A stretch of DNA of 64,000 bases, taken from assembly GCF_020164745.1 (NCBI RefSeq), contig NZ_JAIUGV010000017.1, positions 1 to 64,000 on the forward strand, read 5' to 3'. The position numbers and the translations under genes are program-made. Source of the DNA: Mesorhizobium sp. ES1-4 (lineage in GTDB: Bacteria; Pseudomonadota; Alphaproteobacteria; Rhizobiales; Rhizobiaceae). How positions within the stretch are numbered: the first letter of the stretch is position 1; each line of letters opens with the position of its first letter. Positions 34,070-41,973 of this stretch are shown in pieces. The notes under the pieces are model-generated. The model was not told the origin of the DNA. It searched no databases and was given only the letters and a program-made list of their open reading frames with translations.

Positions 34070-34954
34070 TTAGGCTTCCGCCTGGATTGACGGGAACAGC
34101 AGGTCGACCGTCGTTCCGATGCCTTGCTCGCTTGCAATTCGGATCCGGCCACCCACCATATCCAGCCATGCCTGCACCTGCGACAGTCCTATCCCTGTGC
34201 CTTTTTCGCCCTTCGTCGTGAAGAAGGGATCGAAAACCTTCTGCAACACCTCCGGAGCCATGCCGCAACCGTGGTCCTCGACCCGAACGTAGGCGTAGCT
34301 TCCCGGCCCGGGCGGATCAGGTGAGGCGGTCGTCTGCACCAGTCGTCCGGTGGTGACCCGGACTTCGGAGTCATTTGAGACGGCATCGCGCGCGTTGATG
34401 ACGAGGTTAAGCACGGCTGCATCGAAGAACGCGGGGTCGACCATGCAGAGCGGGACATCGGAACCGAGTTCGAGCTTGACCCTGACATCTGGTCCCGCGC
34501 CATACCTGAGGAAGGGCTCGAAAGACCTGAGGAACTCGTTCAGGTCGCCCGCATGGGCATCGAGTTCCTGATGTTTTGCGAAGGCGAGCAGTTGAGACGT
34601 TAGCTCGATCCCTCGATCGATTCCTTGCCGCGCCGCCGCGATGTAGGCCCGCACGCTTTCGGGTTCGTCGGCTCGCCTTTCGGCAAGCCGCAGGCCGGAT
34701 TCGATGACTGCTAGGAGGTTTCTGAAGTCATGGGCAATGCCGCCCGTCATCTCGCCCAGAGCTGCAAGCCGGTTCGTCGCACGCTCACGCTGTTGGGCTG
34801 CGGTCGGGGGCACGTCCATCGCATGAGCGCTGTCGTCCCGTGTCGCGTGGGACCGTGATTGAGGTTCGCCCGGGAAAATATTGGCTGTCATAACGATCGC
34901 CCCCAAATTGATCGACGCTGACGATGGCGAGGAATCTGGCGCTCCCGTTCCCAT
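34070..34954 (-). CDS. Cytosolic sensor histidine kinase without an adjacent response regulator
   Basis: A 294-residue kinase: H-box LGEMTGGIAHDFRNLLAVIE near residue 86, N-box LNLVINARDAVS, G1 VRVEDHGCGMAPEV and G2 KGTGIGLSQVQAW. No membrane helix or PAS domain; the N-terminal 70 residues are low-complexity. Start at 34954; ATGs at 35002 and 34891 are alternatives. It lies 4-50 nt after the cupredoxin gene on the same strand, so it is probably co-transcribed. It would need a response regulator encoded elsewhere. Confidence 0.9.
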   Translation of the reverse strand: MGTGAPDSSPSSASINLGAIVMTANIFPGEPQSRSHATRDDSAHAMDVPPTAAQQRERATNRLAALGEMTGGIAHDFRNLLAVIESGLRLAERRADEPESVRAYIAAARQGIDRGIELTSQLLAFAKHQELDAHAGDLNEFLRSFEPFLRYGAGPDVRVKLELGSDVPLCMVDPAFFDAAVLNLVINARDAVSNDSEVRVTTGRLVQTTASPDPPGPGSYAYVRVEDHGCGMAPEVLQKVFDPFFTTKGEKGTGIGLSQVQAWLDMVGGRIRIASEQGIGTTVDLLFPSIQAEA

Positions 34955-35005
34955 CGTCGTATTCAATTCTCCTTGTTGCTGGCGGTCGTGTGTCTCATGC
35001 ACAGC

Positions 35006-35527
35006 CTAAGCGGGCCGGACGATCCCTTTCGCCATGATTTCCTCGACTGTCGGAAACGCCTTGAGGGCCTCCTCCGGGAGGTCGCCATTGGCTCCGTCAA
35101 GTTGGGTCCAGCCGTTTGTCACGGGTTCGCCGACGATGATGCGGCCGACCATTCCGGCATGCTCGTGCGGAATGCAGAAATAGTCATAGACACCCTGTTC
35201 GGTGAAGGCCACCGAAAAGGTCTCGTGAGGCAGGAGGTAGTCCGAGGCCCATGGTCTTGCGGCCTTGGGCATGCGCAGCGGCCGCCCGAAATTCTTCGGG
35301 CTGTACGCCGTGGTCGTGTGCGAGTTGCCAGGATTGAGGTTTGTCCAGCGGACCGTCTGACCTGGCTTGATCAGAACGCCGATAGGGTCGAACCAGACGT
35401 GCGAGCCATCGTCGCGACCCTTCATCGCGATGTCGACGATGTCGCCGGCCCACACGGCTAAAGACGAAAGCGCCAGGGCGGCGAAACCGCCGCCCGCGCC
35501 AACTATCTCACGGCGCGTGAGTGTCAT
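35006..35527 (-). CDS. Exported cupredoxin-like copper protein
   Basis: A 173-residue plastocyanin/azurin-like protein with a TAT-like signal (MTLTRREIVGAGGGFAALAL). Copper ligands: His70 in GNSHTTTAY, then Cys118, a histidine (121 or 123) and Met126 in YDYFCIPHEHAGM. Larger than the 11333 cupredoxin, with an acidic linker of about 40 residues at the C-terminus. ATGA overlap with the 35524 gene. Likely receives electrons from a dehydrogenase. Confidence 0.85.
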   Translation of the reverse strand: MTLTRREIVGAGGGFAALALSSLAVWAGDIVDIAMKGRDDGSHVWFDPIGVLIKPGQTVRWTNLNPGNSHTTTAYSPKNFGRPLRMPKAARPWASDYLLPHETFSVAFTEQGVYDYFCIPHEHAGMVGRIIVGEPVTNGWTQLDGANGDLPEEALKAFPTVEEIMAKGIVRPA

Positions 35528-35937
35528 TTGGCGACCCGCGCCTCGTCGGTGGCCGAGACATGCCACAGCACCACGTGGACGTGCGGTTCTGGAACGCCAG
35601 GGTGCCCGGCATTGTAGTAAACGTCGACATGGTCGACGTTGCCGCCCGGCGCCGCGAGGTTGTCAAAACGCTTGTCCGGATTGAGTTCCTTGATCGGAAG
35701 CATGTAGATGCTGCTGACAAGCTTGCCGTCGTGGTCATAGGCAAGGAACGGACCGGCCGGCAACGTCGCCGGATCGACGAAGAGTTGACCCATGCCCGGG
35801 AGGAAGTCGGGCAATTTCACAAGTTTGCTGACCTGTTCGTAAGGAGCAGGCGGCGGCGATTTGGCGACGTCACTAGCCGCCATGGCGCAAAACGAACAGG
35901 CCATTGTCACGGCAACTGCGAGGGCAAGCTTTTTCAT
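35524..35937 (-). CDS. Exported protein with a PHVHVVLWHV motif (DUF5602-like)
   Basis: A 137-residue secreted protein (signal LALAVAVTMACSFCAMA). After SKLVKLPDFLPGMGQLFVDP comes a beta-rich fold with VDVYYNAGHPGVPEPHVHVV, then LWHVSATDE; the His cluster suggests metal binding. Fits a small DUF5602-like family, which I name with low certainty. First gene of the cupredoxin-kinase operon; element copy 5 lies about 130 nt upstream. Confidence 0.65.
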   Translation of the reverse strand: MKKLALAVAVTMACSFCAMAASDVAKSPPPAPYEQVSKLVKLPDFLPGMGQLFVDPATLPAGPFLAYDHDGKLVSSIYMLPIKELNPDKRFDNLAAPGGNVDHVDVYYNAGHPGVPEPHVHVVLWHVSATDEARVAK

Positions 35938-36063
35938 GACGGTACTCCTTTGCTTGGGTAGAAGCCGTGCGACAGCCGAAATCTGGAAGGCCTAAAATCC
36001 GATCCTATCGCGCTGACACGGCCCGTTCGGTCTCGCCCAAGCAAGGAGGAGACGGCCATCTTC

Positions 36064-36107
36064 GTCAAACGAAATTAAATGGCGTTTCAGTGCATTATTT
36101 TTGCGTT
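36064..36107 (-). promoter_or_regulatory. 44-bp LysR-like element, copy 5 (faces the cupredoxin-kinase operon)
   Basis: CAAACGAA with dyad GCATTATTTTTGC. Its CAAACGAA end faces the operon start at 35937 (129 nt); the dyad end faces the IIA leader at 36351. Confidence 0.7.
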
Positions 36108-36350
36108 TGTCTGGTGCCCCTTGTTCGCATCCAAGAATTCTCTTCAGTCACGCGTCGGCGAAGATCGCAGAATGCGCATCGGCAAGGGCCGAGGATCATT
36201 CGCGATATCTCGCGAACCGGGGCAGCACGTGTCAAATGGTCGAAGGAGTTATACCCGCAACATCTGATAACTCTGAAGCGACCCGCCATTATCGACGTCG
36301 CTTGATTCCAAAAAGACCTTCACTACATTTTTGTTGTTATGCATATTTTC

Positions 36351-36398
36351 ATGCAAAATCTCCGACGATATCCACGGCGCTTCAAAGCAGGCCTCTAG
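36351..36398 (+). CDS. 15-aa leader peptide before the IIA gene, ends FKAGL-stop
   Basis: ATG 36351 to TAG 36396-36398, ending RRFKAGL. The sister leader at 45795 ends LLKAGL-stop with different synonymous codons and TGA instead of TAG, so the peptide is what is conserved. The hairpin arm starts at the base after the stop. Confidence 0.65.
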   Translation: MQNLRRYPRRFKAGL

Positions 36399-36442
36399 CC
36401 CGGACGCGAAAAGACCCTGGCTTTGCGTCCGGGACGGCCAGG
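36399..36442 (+). promoter_or_regulatory. IIA leader hairpin P1 with a competing pairing
   Basis: CCCGGACGC (36399-36407) pairs with GCGTCCGGG (36425-36433), 9 bp. CCTGGC in the loop (36416-36421) is complementary to GCCAGG (36437-36442), three bases past the stem. Same arms, spacing and loop complement in P2 (45858-45902). The two pairings exclude each other. Confidence 0.7.
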
Positions 36443-36538
36443 ATCCCTATTCAGTCAAAAGTGAACATTGCCTTGCGTAGGCAATGTGGCCGAACGCTCG
36501 TTCGCAATCGCGTTTGGATCGGCTTAGAGGCGACTGTG

Positions 36539-37063
36539 ATGATCCCCCACATCTTTTCAGAAGAAGACATTTCGCTTGACCTCGCGACTAAGGGAAAGCA
36601 TTCGGCCTTGTCGAGGATCGCCGTCAGGATTGCACGGAGATCAGGGCTGGACGAACATGTGGTTCTCAGCGGTCTTTTGTATCGCGAGGGCCTCGGCTCG
36701 ACGGGTATCGGCCGCGGCGTGGCGATCCCACACGTTCTGCTCGACATGATCTCTTCGCCTTGCGTGTCTTTCACACGACTGGCTCCGCCTATCGATTTTG
36801 ACGGACCAGACGACGACCCGGTCGATATCGTTTACACGTTGCTCTGGCCGCGCTCTGCCGTTTCCGCTTTCCTTCCCGCTCTTTCACAGGTGTGCCGGGT
36901 GCTTCGGAGGCCTCAGATTCGAGAGGGACTGCGACAGGCACAGTCAGCCGGTGAGGTGATGGCGATACTCGATGCTGACCTGTATCCGACCATTTCTACC
37001 AATTCGCACACTCGCCAGGTCGAGCCTGGCATTGTCATGCCTAGGCAGTTGAGCAATGCCTAG
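36539..37063 (+). CDS. PtsN/EIIA-like PTS protein (copy 1)
   Basis: A 174-residue protein of the EIIA-Ntr/fructose fold: SGLDEHVVLSGLLYREGLGS, TGIGRGVAIPHVLLDMI with the phosphorylatable His65, then a strand-helix core. The residue after the motif (VLL) lacks the usual Arg/Lys, so phosphotransfer may be weak; it may be a regulatory paralog. The ATG at 36539 has GAGG upstream. It lies about 100 nt after the P1 hairpin. A paralog is at 45984 (GHGIAVPHALLEQLL). Confidence 0.87.
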   Translation: MIPHIFSEEDISLDLATKGKHSALSRIAVRIARRSGLDEHVVLSGLLYREGLGSTGIGRGVAIPHVLLDMISSPCVSFTRLAPPIDFDGPDDDPVDIVYTLLWPRSAVSAFLPALSQVCRVLRRPQIREGLRQAQSAGEVMAILDADLYPTISTNSHTRQVEPGIVMPRQLSNA

Positions 37064-37229
37064 ACCCCGTTGGTCGCGGGCGTACGCTGCTGGCATCTGT
37101 GCCATGCGGAATGCCCAACCTGTCGACGCTTCGGCTATGAGGCACTCCGAATAAGCCCGGCCTTCGGCAGGTTGCGGTTCAGCAGAACGCCCTCCAATCC
37201 ATTGTATACTCACTTCATGACCGTCTTTC

Positions 37230-37260
37230 CTAAAACATAGATTGACAATATATGTTTTAG
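37230..37260 (+). promoter_or_regulatory. 10-bp inverted repeat overlapping a TTGACA box
   Basis: CTAAAACATA (37230-37239) and TATGTTTTAG (37251-37260) pair exactly around an 11-nt spacer that contains TTGACA (37242-37247). This looks like an operator over a -35 box, 231 nt before the globin start. An NsrR/Rrf2-type regulator gene lies downstream at 38017, so NO control is possible. Confidence 0.65.
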
Positions 37261-37490
37261 TTGGGATGCTTGTTCGAGTCCATGCCAAGGCACCATGAGA
37301 ATGCAAGCCATCGATCCTCGTCGCAGAACGCGGCTGCAAGGATGCGCACTTTCGGTGCTGCGGATGAGGCAATCCATTCGCATCGACAGTCGGACAGCAC
37401 TCTCAAGGAACCCGTACCGTCGGCAGGTTGGATTGTGCCTGGCGACGATGCCAATGCCGCCTTGGCCTTGCGGAAATCGGAGCGCGCATT
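37261..37490. other. Leader/gene-free stretch before the second globin
   Basis: About 230 bp between the inverted repeat and the globin start. Open frames here lack ribosome sites and family features. I see nothing else definite. Confidence 0.5.
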
Positions 37491-37955
37491 ATGAGCGGGA
37501 ATAGTCGGAGCAAGAGAACGATCATCGTCGACGGCGTCCCGTTGCCGGATGTGCTTGACGAGACCATGATCCATGGTGTGGTTCACGGCTTTTACTATGA
37601 AATTCGCCGCGATGAGCTTCTCGGCCCCATATTCCACCAGAGGATACAGCCCGACGAATGGCCGCGTCATTTGGCAAAGATGTGCGACTTCTGGTCCGCG
37701 ACACTGCTGCGAACGGCCCGATATGAAGGGCGGCCCCTGCCACCACATCTCGCGATAGCCGGCCTCGGCGAGGTGCATTTCCGGCGTTGGTTGAAGTTGT
37801 TTCGCGCCACGGTGCATCGCATCTGTCCGCCCGAGGTTGCGGTGCTGTTCATGGATCGCGCGCTGCGCATCGCTCACAGCTTTCGCCTCGCGGTCGCCTT
37901 CAGTCGCGGAGAGCCTACGATGGGCATCGAACCGATTGCCGAGAAACACCTGTGA
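37491..37955 (+). CDS. Group 3 truncated haemoglobin (copy 2)
   Basis: A 154-residue trHb3: MIHGVVHGFYYEIRRDELLG, HLAKMCDFWSATLLRTARYE and VHFRRWLKLFRATVHRI (proximal histidine before RRW). C-terminal ALRIAHSFRLAVAFSRGEP. Followed at 38017 by an NsrR-like regulator, so a role in NO tolerance is plausible. Its paralog at 16528 sits in a different operon. Start ATG 37491; no strong ribosome site. Confidence 0.88.
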   Translation: MSGNSRSKRTIIVDGVPLPDVLDETMIHGVVHGFYYEIRRDELLGPIFHQRIQPDEWPRHLAKMCDFWSATLLRTARYEGRPLPPHLAIAGLGEVHFRRWLKLFRATVHRICPPEVAVLFMDRALRIAHSFRLAVAFSRGEPTMGIEPIAEKHL

Positions 37956-38016
37956 TGCCGAATTGGTTTGTGAGTGATTCCCGTAACAGCCCGCCAATCC
38001 AAGAGAGGAACCGCCG

Positions 38017-38478
38017 GTGAGGCTGACCAATTTCTCGGACTATGCTTTGAGGATGCTGATGTACGCGGCCTCCGCTGGCGATCGCCTGATCACGATCGAG
38101 GAGACTGCCCGCACCTTCAAGGTGTCGAAGACACACCTCAACAAAGTCGCCAATACCCTGACGCGCGGCGGCTACCTGAAGGCGGTCCGCGGCCGTTCCG
38201 GCGGCCTTGTTCTGGGACTTCGGCCCGAGATGATCCGGATCGGCGAAGTCATACGGCTGACCGAGCCGGATTTCGCGGTTGTGGAGTGCTTTGCCTCCGG
38301 AAACCAATGTGTGCTCACCGGCTCCTGCAAGCTTTCAAGCATGTTTGGCGAAGCGATAGCCTCCTTCCAGAGCATCCTCGATCGTTACACGTTGGCCGAC
38401 GTCGCACTGATGCCTCAACATTTCCTCGGCAGGCCGTCACCACCCCAAGCTTCCGGCCCGGCGCGAGATGGTGGGTAA
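38017..38478 (+). CDS. nsrR: Rrf2-family NO-sensing regulator (NsrR-like)
   Basis: A 153-residue Rrf2 winged-helix protein. Three cysteines, Cys91, Cys98 and Cys104 (ECFASGNQCVLTGSCKL), match an iron-sulfur-binding NsrR pattern; HTH in ITIEETARTFKVSKTHLNKV with GGYLKAVRGRSGGLVL. GTG start at 38017 with GAGAGGAA upstream. It is next to the globin gene, the usual NsrR target. Confidence 0.88.
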   Translation: MRLTNFSDYALRMLMYAASAGDRLITIEETARTFKVSKTHLNKVANTLTRGGYLKAVRGRSGGLVLGLRPEMIRIGEVIRLTEPDFAVVECFASGNQCVLTGSCKLSSMFGEAIASFQSILDRYTLADVALMPQHFLGRPSPPQASGPARDGG

Positions 38479-38652
38479 AGGCCGACGCCTCTTTACAATC
38501 GGAGACAAAATGTCTTGCCGCGAAGGATCAAGAGCCGCGCCATCTCGTTGCCGGATCAATTTGAGGACGGAGCAGACAGCCGTCACGGTCACCTGCGCAG
38601 GCATTGCCCCTTACCGGACGGATGCTGATTTTTTCTCGCAAGGAGACGAGCC

Positions 38653-38796
38653 ATGGCTGAACGAAAGAAGAGCGACAAGCCGATAACACAGCAGTTTGAA
38701 TCTGGTATCGACCCGGACAACAGCCTGTTGCCGATGCTGATCGGCGGCCTTGTCCTGATTGTCATCGGCGCGATCGTCGTCATGATGTTCGTCTAG
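38653..38796 (+). CDS. 47-aa single-pass membrane microprotein
   Basis: MAERKKSDKPITQQFESGID then a strongly hydrophobic helix (LLPMLIGGLVLIVIGAIVVM). AAGGAG lies 7 nt before the ATG at 38653. The polar N-terminus and one C-terminal helix suggest a small subunit or regulator of a membrane complex. Too short for most gene callers; the ribosome site and codon use support it. Confidence 0.65.
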   Translation: MAERKKSDKPITQQFESGIDPDNSLLPMLIGGLVLIVIGAIVVMMFV

Positions 38797-39052
38797 TTTC
38801 GAAATGAGATAGTCGCCCCCGCATGTCGGGAGCCCGATGTTCGGGAGTTGAAAGGACCAGTTTTCTTGGGCTGATTTGGCTAGAGAAACTCCTACAGCGT
38901 CTGTCTGAGCTGAATGCCAACATCCATGATGGGAGATTTCCGTCCCGCGGAGCACTCGGCGTCCACGACGATAGACAGCGCCAGATCTTCGGCACAGATC
39001 AGTTGGCCGAATTTTCCACCGCATATGGCGAAAGGTTTGGTCTTGGAGCAAT
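38797..39052. other. Gene-free gap after the 47-aa gene
   Basis: No convincing gene on either strand; open frames here lack start signals. No repeats or hairpins seen. Confidence 0.4.
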
Positions 39053-39460
39053 GTGTCCGACGCATCGGGGGCGGCAATGGGTGATCTTGTTCGACTGAGG
39101 TGGCGGCGAAAGAACGGGACGACGCGGCGTTCACGACTGCGCTCGAAAGGAAGCTGGTATTGGACGGTCACAGCTGCGCTCCTGGCTGCGGGCGCCGCCG
39201 GGTATTTCGGGTTCCGCTTCGTCTCAGGAGATAGTCCGGGATTCATCCCCTTCGCGCAGGGCAAGACTTCTTAGGTTCAGGAGGATTTGGTCGGCCGTGC
39301 TTCCGTCATCGACGGTGACACAATCGAAATCCATGGCAAGCGCATCCGCTTCAATGGCATCGACGCGCCCGAGTCGTCGCAAACCTGTGCAGACGGAAAT
39401 GGCAAAGCATACCGATGCGGTGCACGCTCAGGCGCGGCACGCGCTTGCGCGTCTGGATAG
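39053..39460 (+). pseudogene. Broken thermonuclease-like gene
   Basis: GTG 39053 (or ATG 39077) opens a frame with one membrane helix (WTVTAALLAAGAAGYFGF). At 39272 an in-frame TAG interrupts it; the same frame continues as VGRASVIDGDTIEIHGKRIR, then FNGIDAPESSQTC and KAYRCG, the SNase/thermonuclease signature, before degenerating to a stop at 39458. So it is a nonsense-interrupted, truncated nuclease relic. Confidence 0.7.
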
Positions 39461-39530
39461 AGTTCTCTGCGCTCTCCGAGCCAGGGTGGCACGCCAGACA
39501 GGCGCAGAACTGAAGAAGATTAGACAGTGC

Positions 39531-40390
39531 ATGAACAAGAACGAATGGCCGGTTCACGGCAGGATCACGGGGCCCCTCGTCATGATCGGGTTCGGCTCGA
39601 TCGGCAAAGGCATGCTGCACCTACTGGGGCGCCATTTCGAGTTCGACCGCTCGCGCTTCGTCGTCATCGATCCGAACGACGCGGACCGTGCGCTCCTCGA
39701 CGAGAATGGTATCCGTTTCGTCCATGCGGCTGTCACCCGCGACAGCTACCGGAACCTCTTGAAACCGCTGCTCACGCAAGGCGGGGGACAGGGCTTCTGC
39801 GTCAACGTGTCGGTCGACGTCTCATCCCGTGCCGTAATGTAGTTCTGCCGCGAAGTCGGAGCGCTCTACATCGATACCGTCGCCGAACCCTGGGCAGGTT
39901 TCTACCTTGATGAGAGCGCCGGTCCGGAGGCACGCACCAACTACGCCCTACGCGAGATCATCATCCTCGAGGCGCAGGCGGAAAACCCCGGTGGCGCGAC
40001 GGCCGTGAACTGCTGCGGCGCCAATCCAGGCCTGGTCTCATGGCCCGTCAAGCAGGCGTTGCTCAACCTGGCCCAGGACACGGGCGAAAGCCCGGAGCCT
40101 AAGTCGCGGGAGGAATGGGCGGCGCTTTTATGCAGCGTGTCGGCGTCAAGGGCATCCATATCGCCGAGCGCGACACCCAGCGGTCGCTGTCGCCGAAGCC
40201 GATTGGAACCTTCGTCAACACCTGGTCGGTCGAAGGATTCATCGCCGAGGGCCTCCAGCCGGCCGAGCTCGGCTGGGGCACGCACCAGACCTGGATGCCG
40301 GAGAACGGCCGTCGGCACGGGAAGGGCTCGCAATCTGCGATCTACCTGCTCCAGCCCGGGCCCGACACCCGTGCCCCGCAGCCGTTCGCA
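39531..40390 (+). pseudogene. Broken homospermidine synthase gene
   Basis: ATG 39531 opens GPLVMIGFGSIGKGMLHLLG, a NAD-binding start typical of homospermidine synthase (HSS). A TAG at 39840 interrupts the frame where family members have Glu, but the frame continues (EVGALYIDTVAEPWAGFYLD), then shifts near 40110 to another frame (GVKGIHIAERDTQRSLSPK, GWGTHQTWMPENGRRHG) and ends at IYLLQPGPDTR near 40370. Homospermidine is a rhizobial polyamine. The 3' end lies where the inverted R6 leader begins. Confidence 0.8.
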
Positions 40391-40470
40391 ATGCGTCCGA
40401 CCGGGGGCTAGTGGCCCGCGATGGGGCACACCCTGTAGAGAATTCCGTTGAGGGGGAAGACGCTGGTCAT
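40373..40470 (-). promoter_or_regulatory. Orphan inverted leader R6: 20-aa leader ORF (ends CPIAGH-stop) plus hairpin
   Basis: On the minus strand, ATG 40470 to TAG (40408-40410) encodes a 20-residue peptide ending RVCPIAGH, the same ending as the rnk leaders; the C-run hairpin (GCCCC/GGGGC ends at 40427 and 40373) follows. It overlaps the end of the HSS relic and drives no intact gene. It shows the leader is a movable cassette. Confidence 0.6.
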
Positions 40471-40604
40471 GCCCCAGAGGTGGGAGTTATCGGCATGCTT
40501 GTCAAGCAGCCGTGGCGGCAGCGACGAGCATCCGCCAGTCGGATGCGGGTGCAGGCAATGCACCCAGCTTGACTTTGTGTCTGGGGTGTCCCACGTTCTA
40601 TGGC

Positions 40605-40664
40605 ATGTTGACTGATCGCTGCATCCTCCCGCTCGGACGGGCGTTCCCCATCGAGGGCCACTAA
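40605..40664 (+). CDS. 19-aa leader peptide before rnk copy 2, ends FPIEGH-stop
   Basis: ATG 40605 to TAA 40662-40664, ending GRAFPIEGH. Homologous in position and sequence to the leader at 19196 (CPIAGL-stop). Confidence 0.6.
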   Translation: MLTDRCILPLGRAFPIEGH

Positions 40665-40701
40665 CCCCCGGCTCGGTCGCGTCGCGCCCCGGCCGCGGGG
40701 C
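40646..40701 (+). promoter_or_regulatory. Leader hairpin R3 upstream of rnk copy 2
   Basis: CCCC (40646-40649) and CCCCCGGCTCGG (40665-40676) against GGCCGCGGGGC at 40691-40701. The arms mirror R1 with the same CCCCCGGCTCGG run and a 7-nt loop between GGG and CCC. 122 nt before the rnk start. Confidence 0.65.
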
Positions 40702-40822
40702 ATAAGCCTTCACGCTGCAATACGCAGCGCTGTAGGAACGGCGACAAACAAATTCACACAGACAATCTTCCGTTGGCGCCGTTGCCGCACCGGCGGTTCG
40801 AACATTTTAGAGAGTTTTGAAA

Positions 40823-41266
40823 ATGGCCACCACCACGGGCAGGCGCAGGCCTGCCATCACCATGACCCGCTCCGACCATCAGAGCCTATCGCGCCTTACC
40901 GAATCCCGCGCTGCGAGGGATCCGGACATGTCCGAGCAGCTCCTCGCCGAACTCGACCGCGCCCGCGTGGTAGAGGACAGGCGCATTGCGGCCGACGTCG
41001 TCCGCGTGGGCTCGACGCTTCGGTTCACCACCGACGCGGGCGAGGACCGGACCGTCACGCTGGTGTTCCCCGGCGAGGCTGACATTGCCATGGGCAAGGT
41101 CTCTGTCCTGACGCCTATCGGCGCGGCACTGATCGGCCTGTCCGCCTCGCAGTCGATTGACTGGACGTCGCGCGACGGCCGCATCCACAGGCTGACCGTC
41201 GAGCGCGTTGAACAGACTGATGTCGCACAGCCTGCACGGCCGCAGCCCGAGCTACGGACGGCATGA
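40823..41266 (+). CDS. rnk: Rnk-type regulator (copy 2)
   Basis: A 147-residue Rnk protein, paralog of 19441: PAITMTRSDHQSLSRLTESR, RTVTLVFPGEADIAMGKVSV, LTPIGAALIGLSASQSIDWT. Start MATTTGRRRPA at 40823; the TTG at 40817 is alternative. Same domain order and same partner gene as copy 1, so the pair was copied or moved as a block. Confidence 0.87.
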   Translation: MATTTGRRRPAITMTRSDHQSLSRLTESRAARDPDMSEQLLAELDRARVVEDRRIAADVVRVGSTLRFTTDAGEDRTVTLVFPGEADIAMGKVSVLTPIGAALIGLSASQSIDWTSRDGRIHRLTVERVEQTDVAQPARPQPELRTA

Positions 41267-41328
41267 CCGTGTCGACGCCCCTGAGCCGCCTCTCGCTCTG
41301 CGGAGGATGCCTCATCGCAGGATCGTAG
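41263..41328 (+). CDS. 21-aa leader peptide before Rnk-like copy 2, ends CLIAGS-stop
   Basis: ATG 41263 overlaps the rnk stop (ATGA), so translation of this leader is coupled to rnk. Ends GGCLIAGS, TAG 41326-41328. Confidence 0.6.
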   Translation: MTVSTPLSRLSLCGGCLIAGS

Positions 41329-41358
41329 CCCCCTGTGCCGCACGCATGCGGCCAGGGG
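41314..41358 (+). promoter_or_regulatory. Leader hairpin R4
   Basis: CCCCTG (41330-41335) pairs with CAGGGG (41353-41358), enclosing GCCGC/GCGGC; the leader's own GCAGG overlaps the alternative fold. Same design as R2. Ends 54 nt before the next start. Confidence 0.7.
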
Positions 41359-41411
41359 TTCTTCACCTCGTCCCGAGTTAGCGCTCCCAGACGGAGCAAT
41401 GGAGAACTACG

Positions 41412-41945
41412 ATGTCAAAAGAAACCTGCATCCTCACCACGAAGGACTTTACCATCCTGGAAGTCATGCGCGACCGCTGCCTTGGCCGGGACGACCCGCT
41501 CGCCCCGATCCTCAAGAGGAAGATCGAGTCAGCCACGGTCATGTTCCGGGACGACATTCCCGTGAACGTCGCCACGCTCAGCAGCCGGGTAGTCTTCAGC
41601 GTAAACGGCCGCGATCCGGACACACGCGTGATCTCGAGCGACCGGATAACCTCGCCGATCGGGATGTTCCTGCCTATCACGACCGCGCGCGGACTGGCGC
41701 TGCTTGGTCTTTCCGATGGCCAGGAATTCGTCACGACCAACGTCGACGGTGAGGAAGAACGTATCCTGCTCCGCGAAGTGCTCTACCAGCCCGAGGCCGC
41801 AAGGCGGGAAGAGGAAGCGATGCGACAGGTAGCCACGCAGCGCAAGCCGATGCTGAAGCTGATACGCGGGGCATTCTATGACCAGCCCCGTCTCGTCCCG
41901 GTGGCTCCGGACGGGTTCGACGACCCCGGCCCGTCGGCCGCCTGA
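41412..41945 (+). CDS. Rnk/GreA-like protein (copy 2)
   Basis: A 177-residue paralog of 20067: KDFTILEVMRDRCLGRDDPL, ATVMFRDDIPVNVATLSSRV, ARGLALLGLSDGQEFVTTN, and the same FDDPGPSAA end. GGAG lies upstream of ATG 41412. Always after rnk; function unknown. Confidence 0.8.
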   Translation: MSKETCILTTKDFTILEVMRDRCLGRDDPLAPILKRKIESATVMFRDDIPVNVATLSSRVVFSVNGRDPDTRVISSDRITSPIGMFLPITTARGLALLGLSDGQEFVTTNVDGEEERILLREVLYQPEAARREEEAMRQVATQRKPMLKLIRGAFYDQPRLVPVAPDGFDDPGPSAA

Positions 41946-41973
41946 GCGCTGCCGCCGCGCAGGAGAACCGCAT

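Noticed and set aside
36399..36442. H-type pseudoknot in the IIA leaders
   Set aside because: The 3-nt linker cannot span a 9-bp stem, so the two pairings are more likely alternatives.
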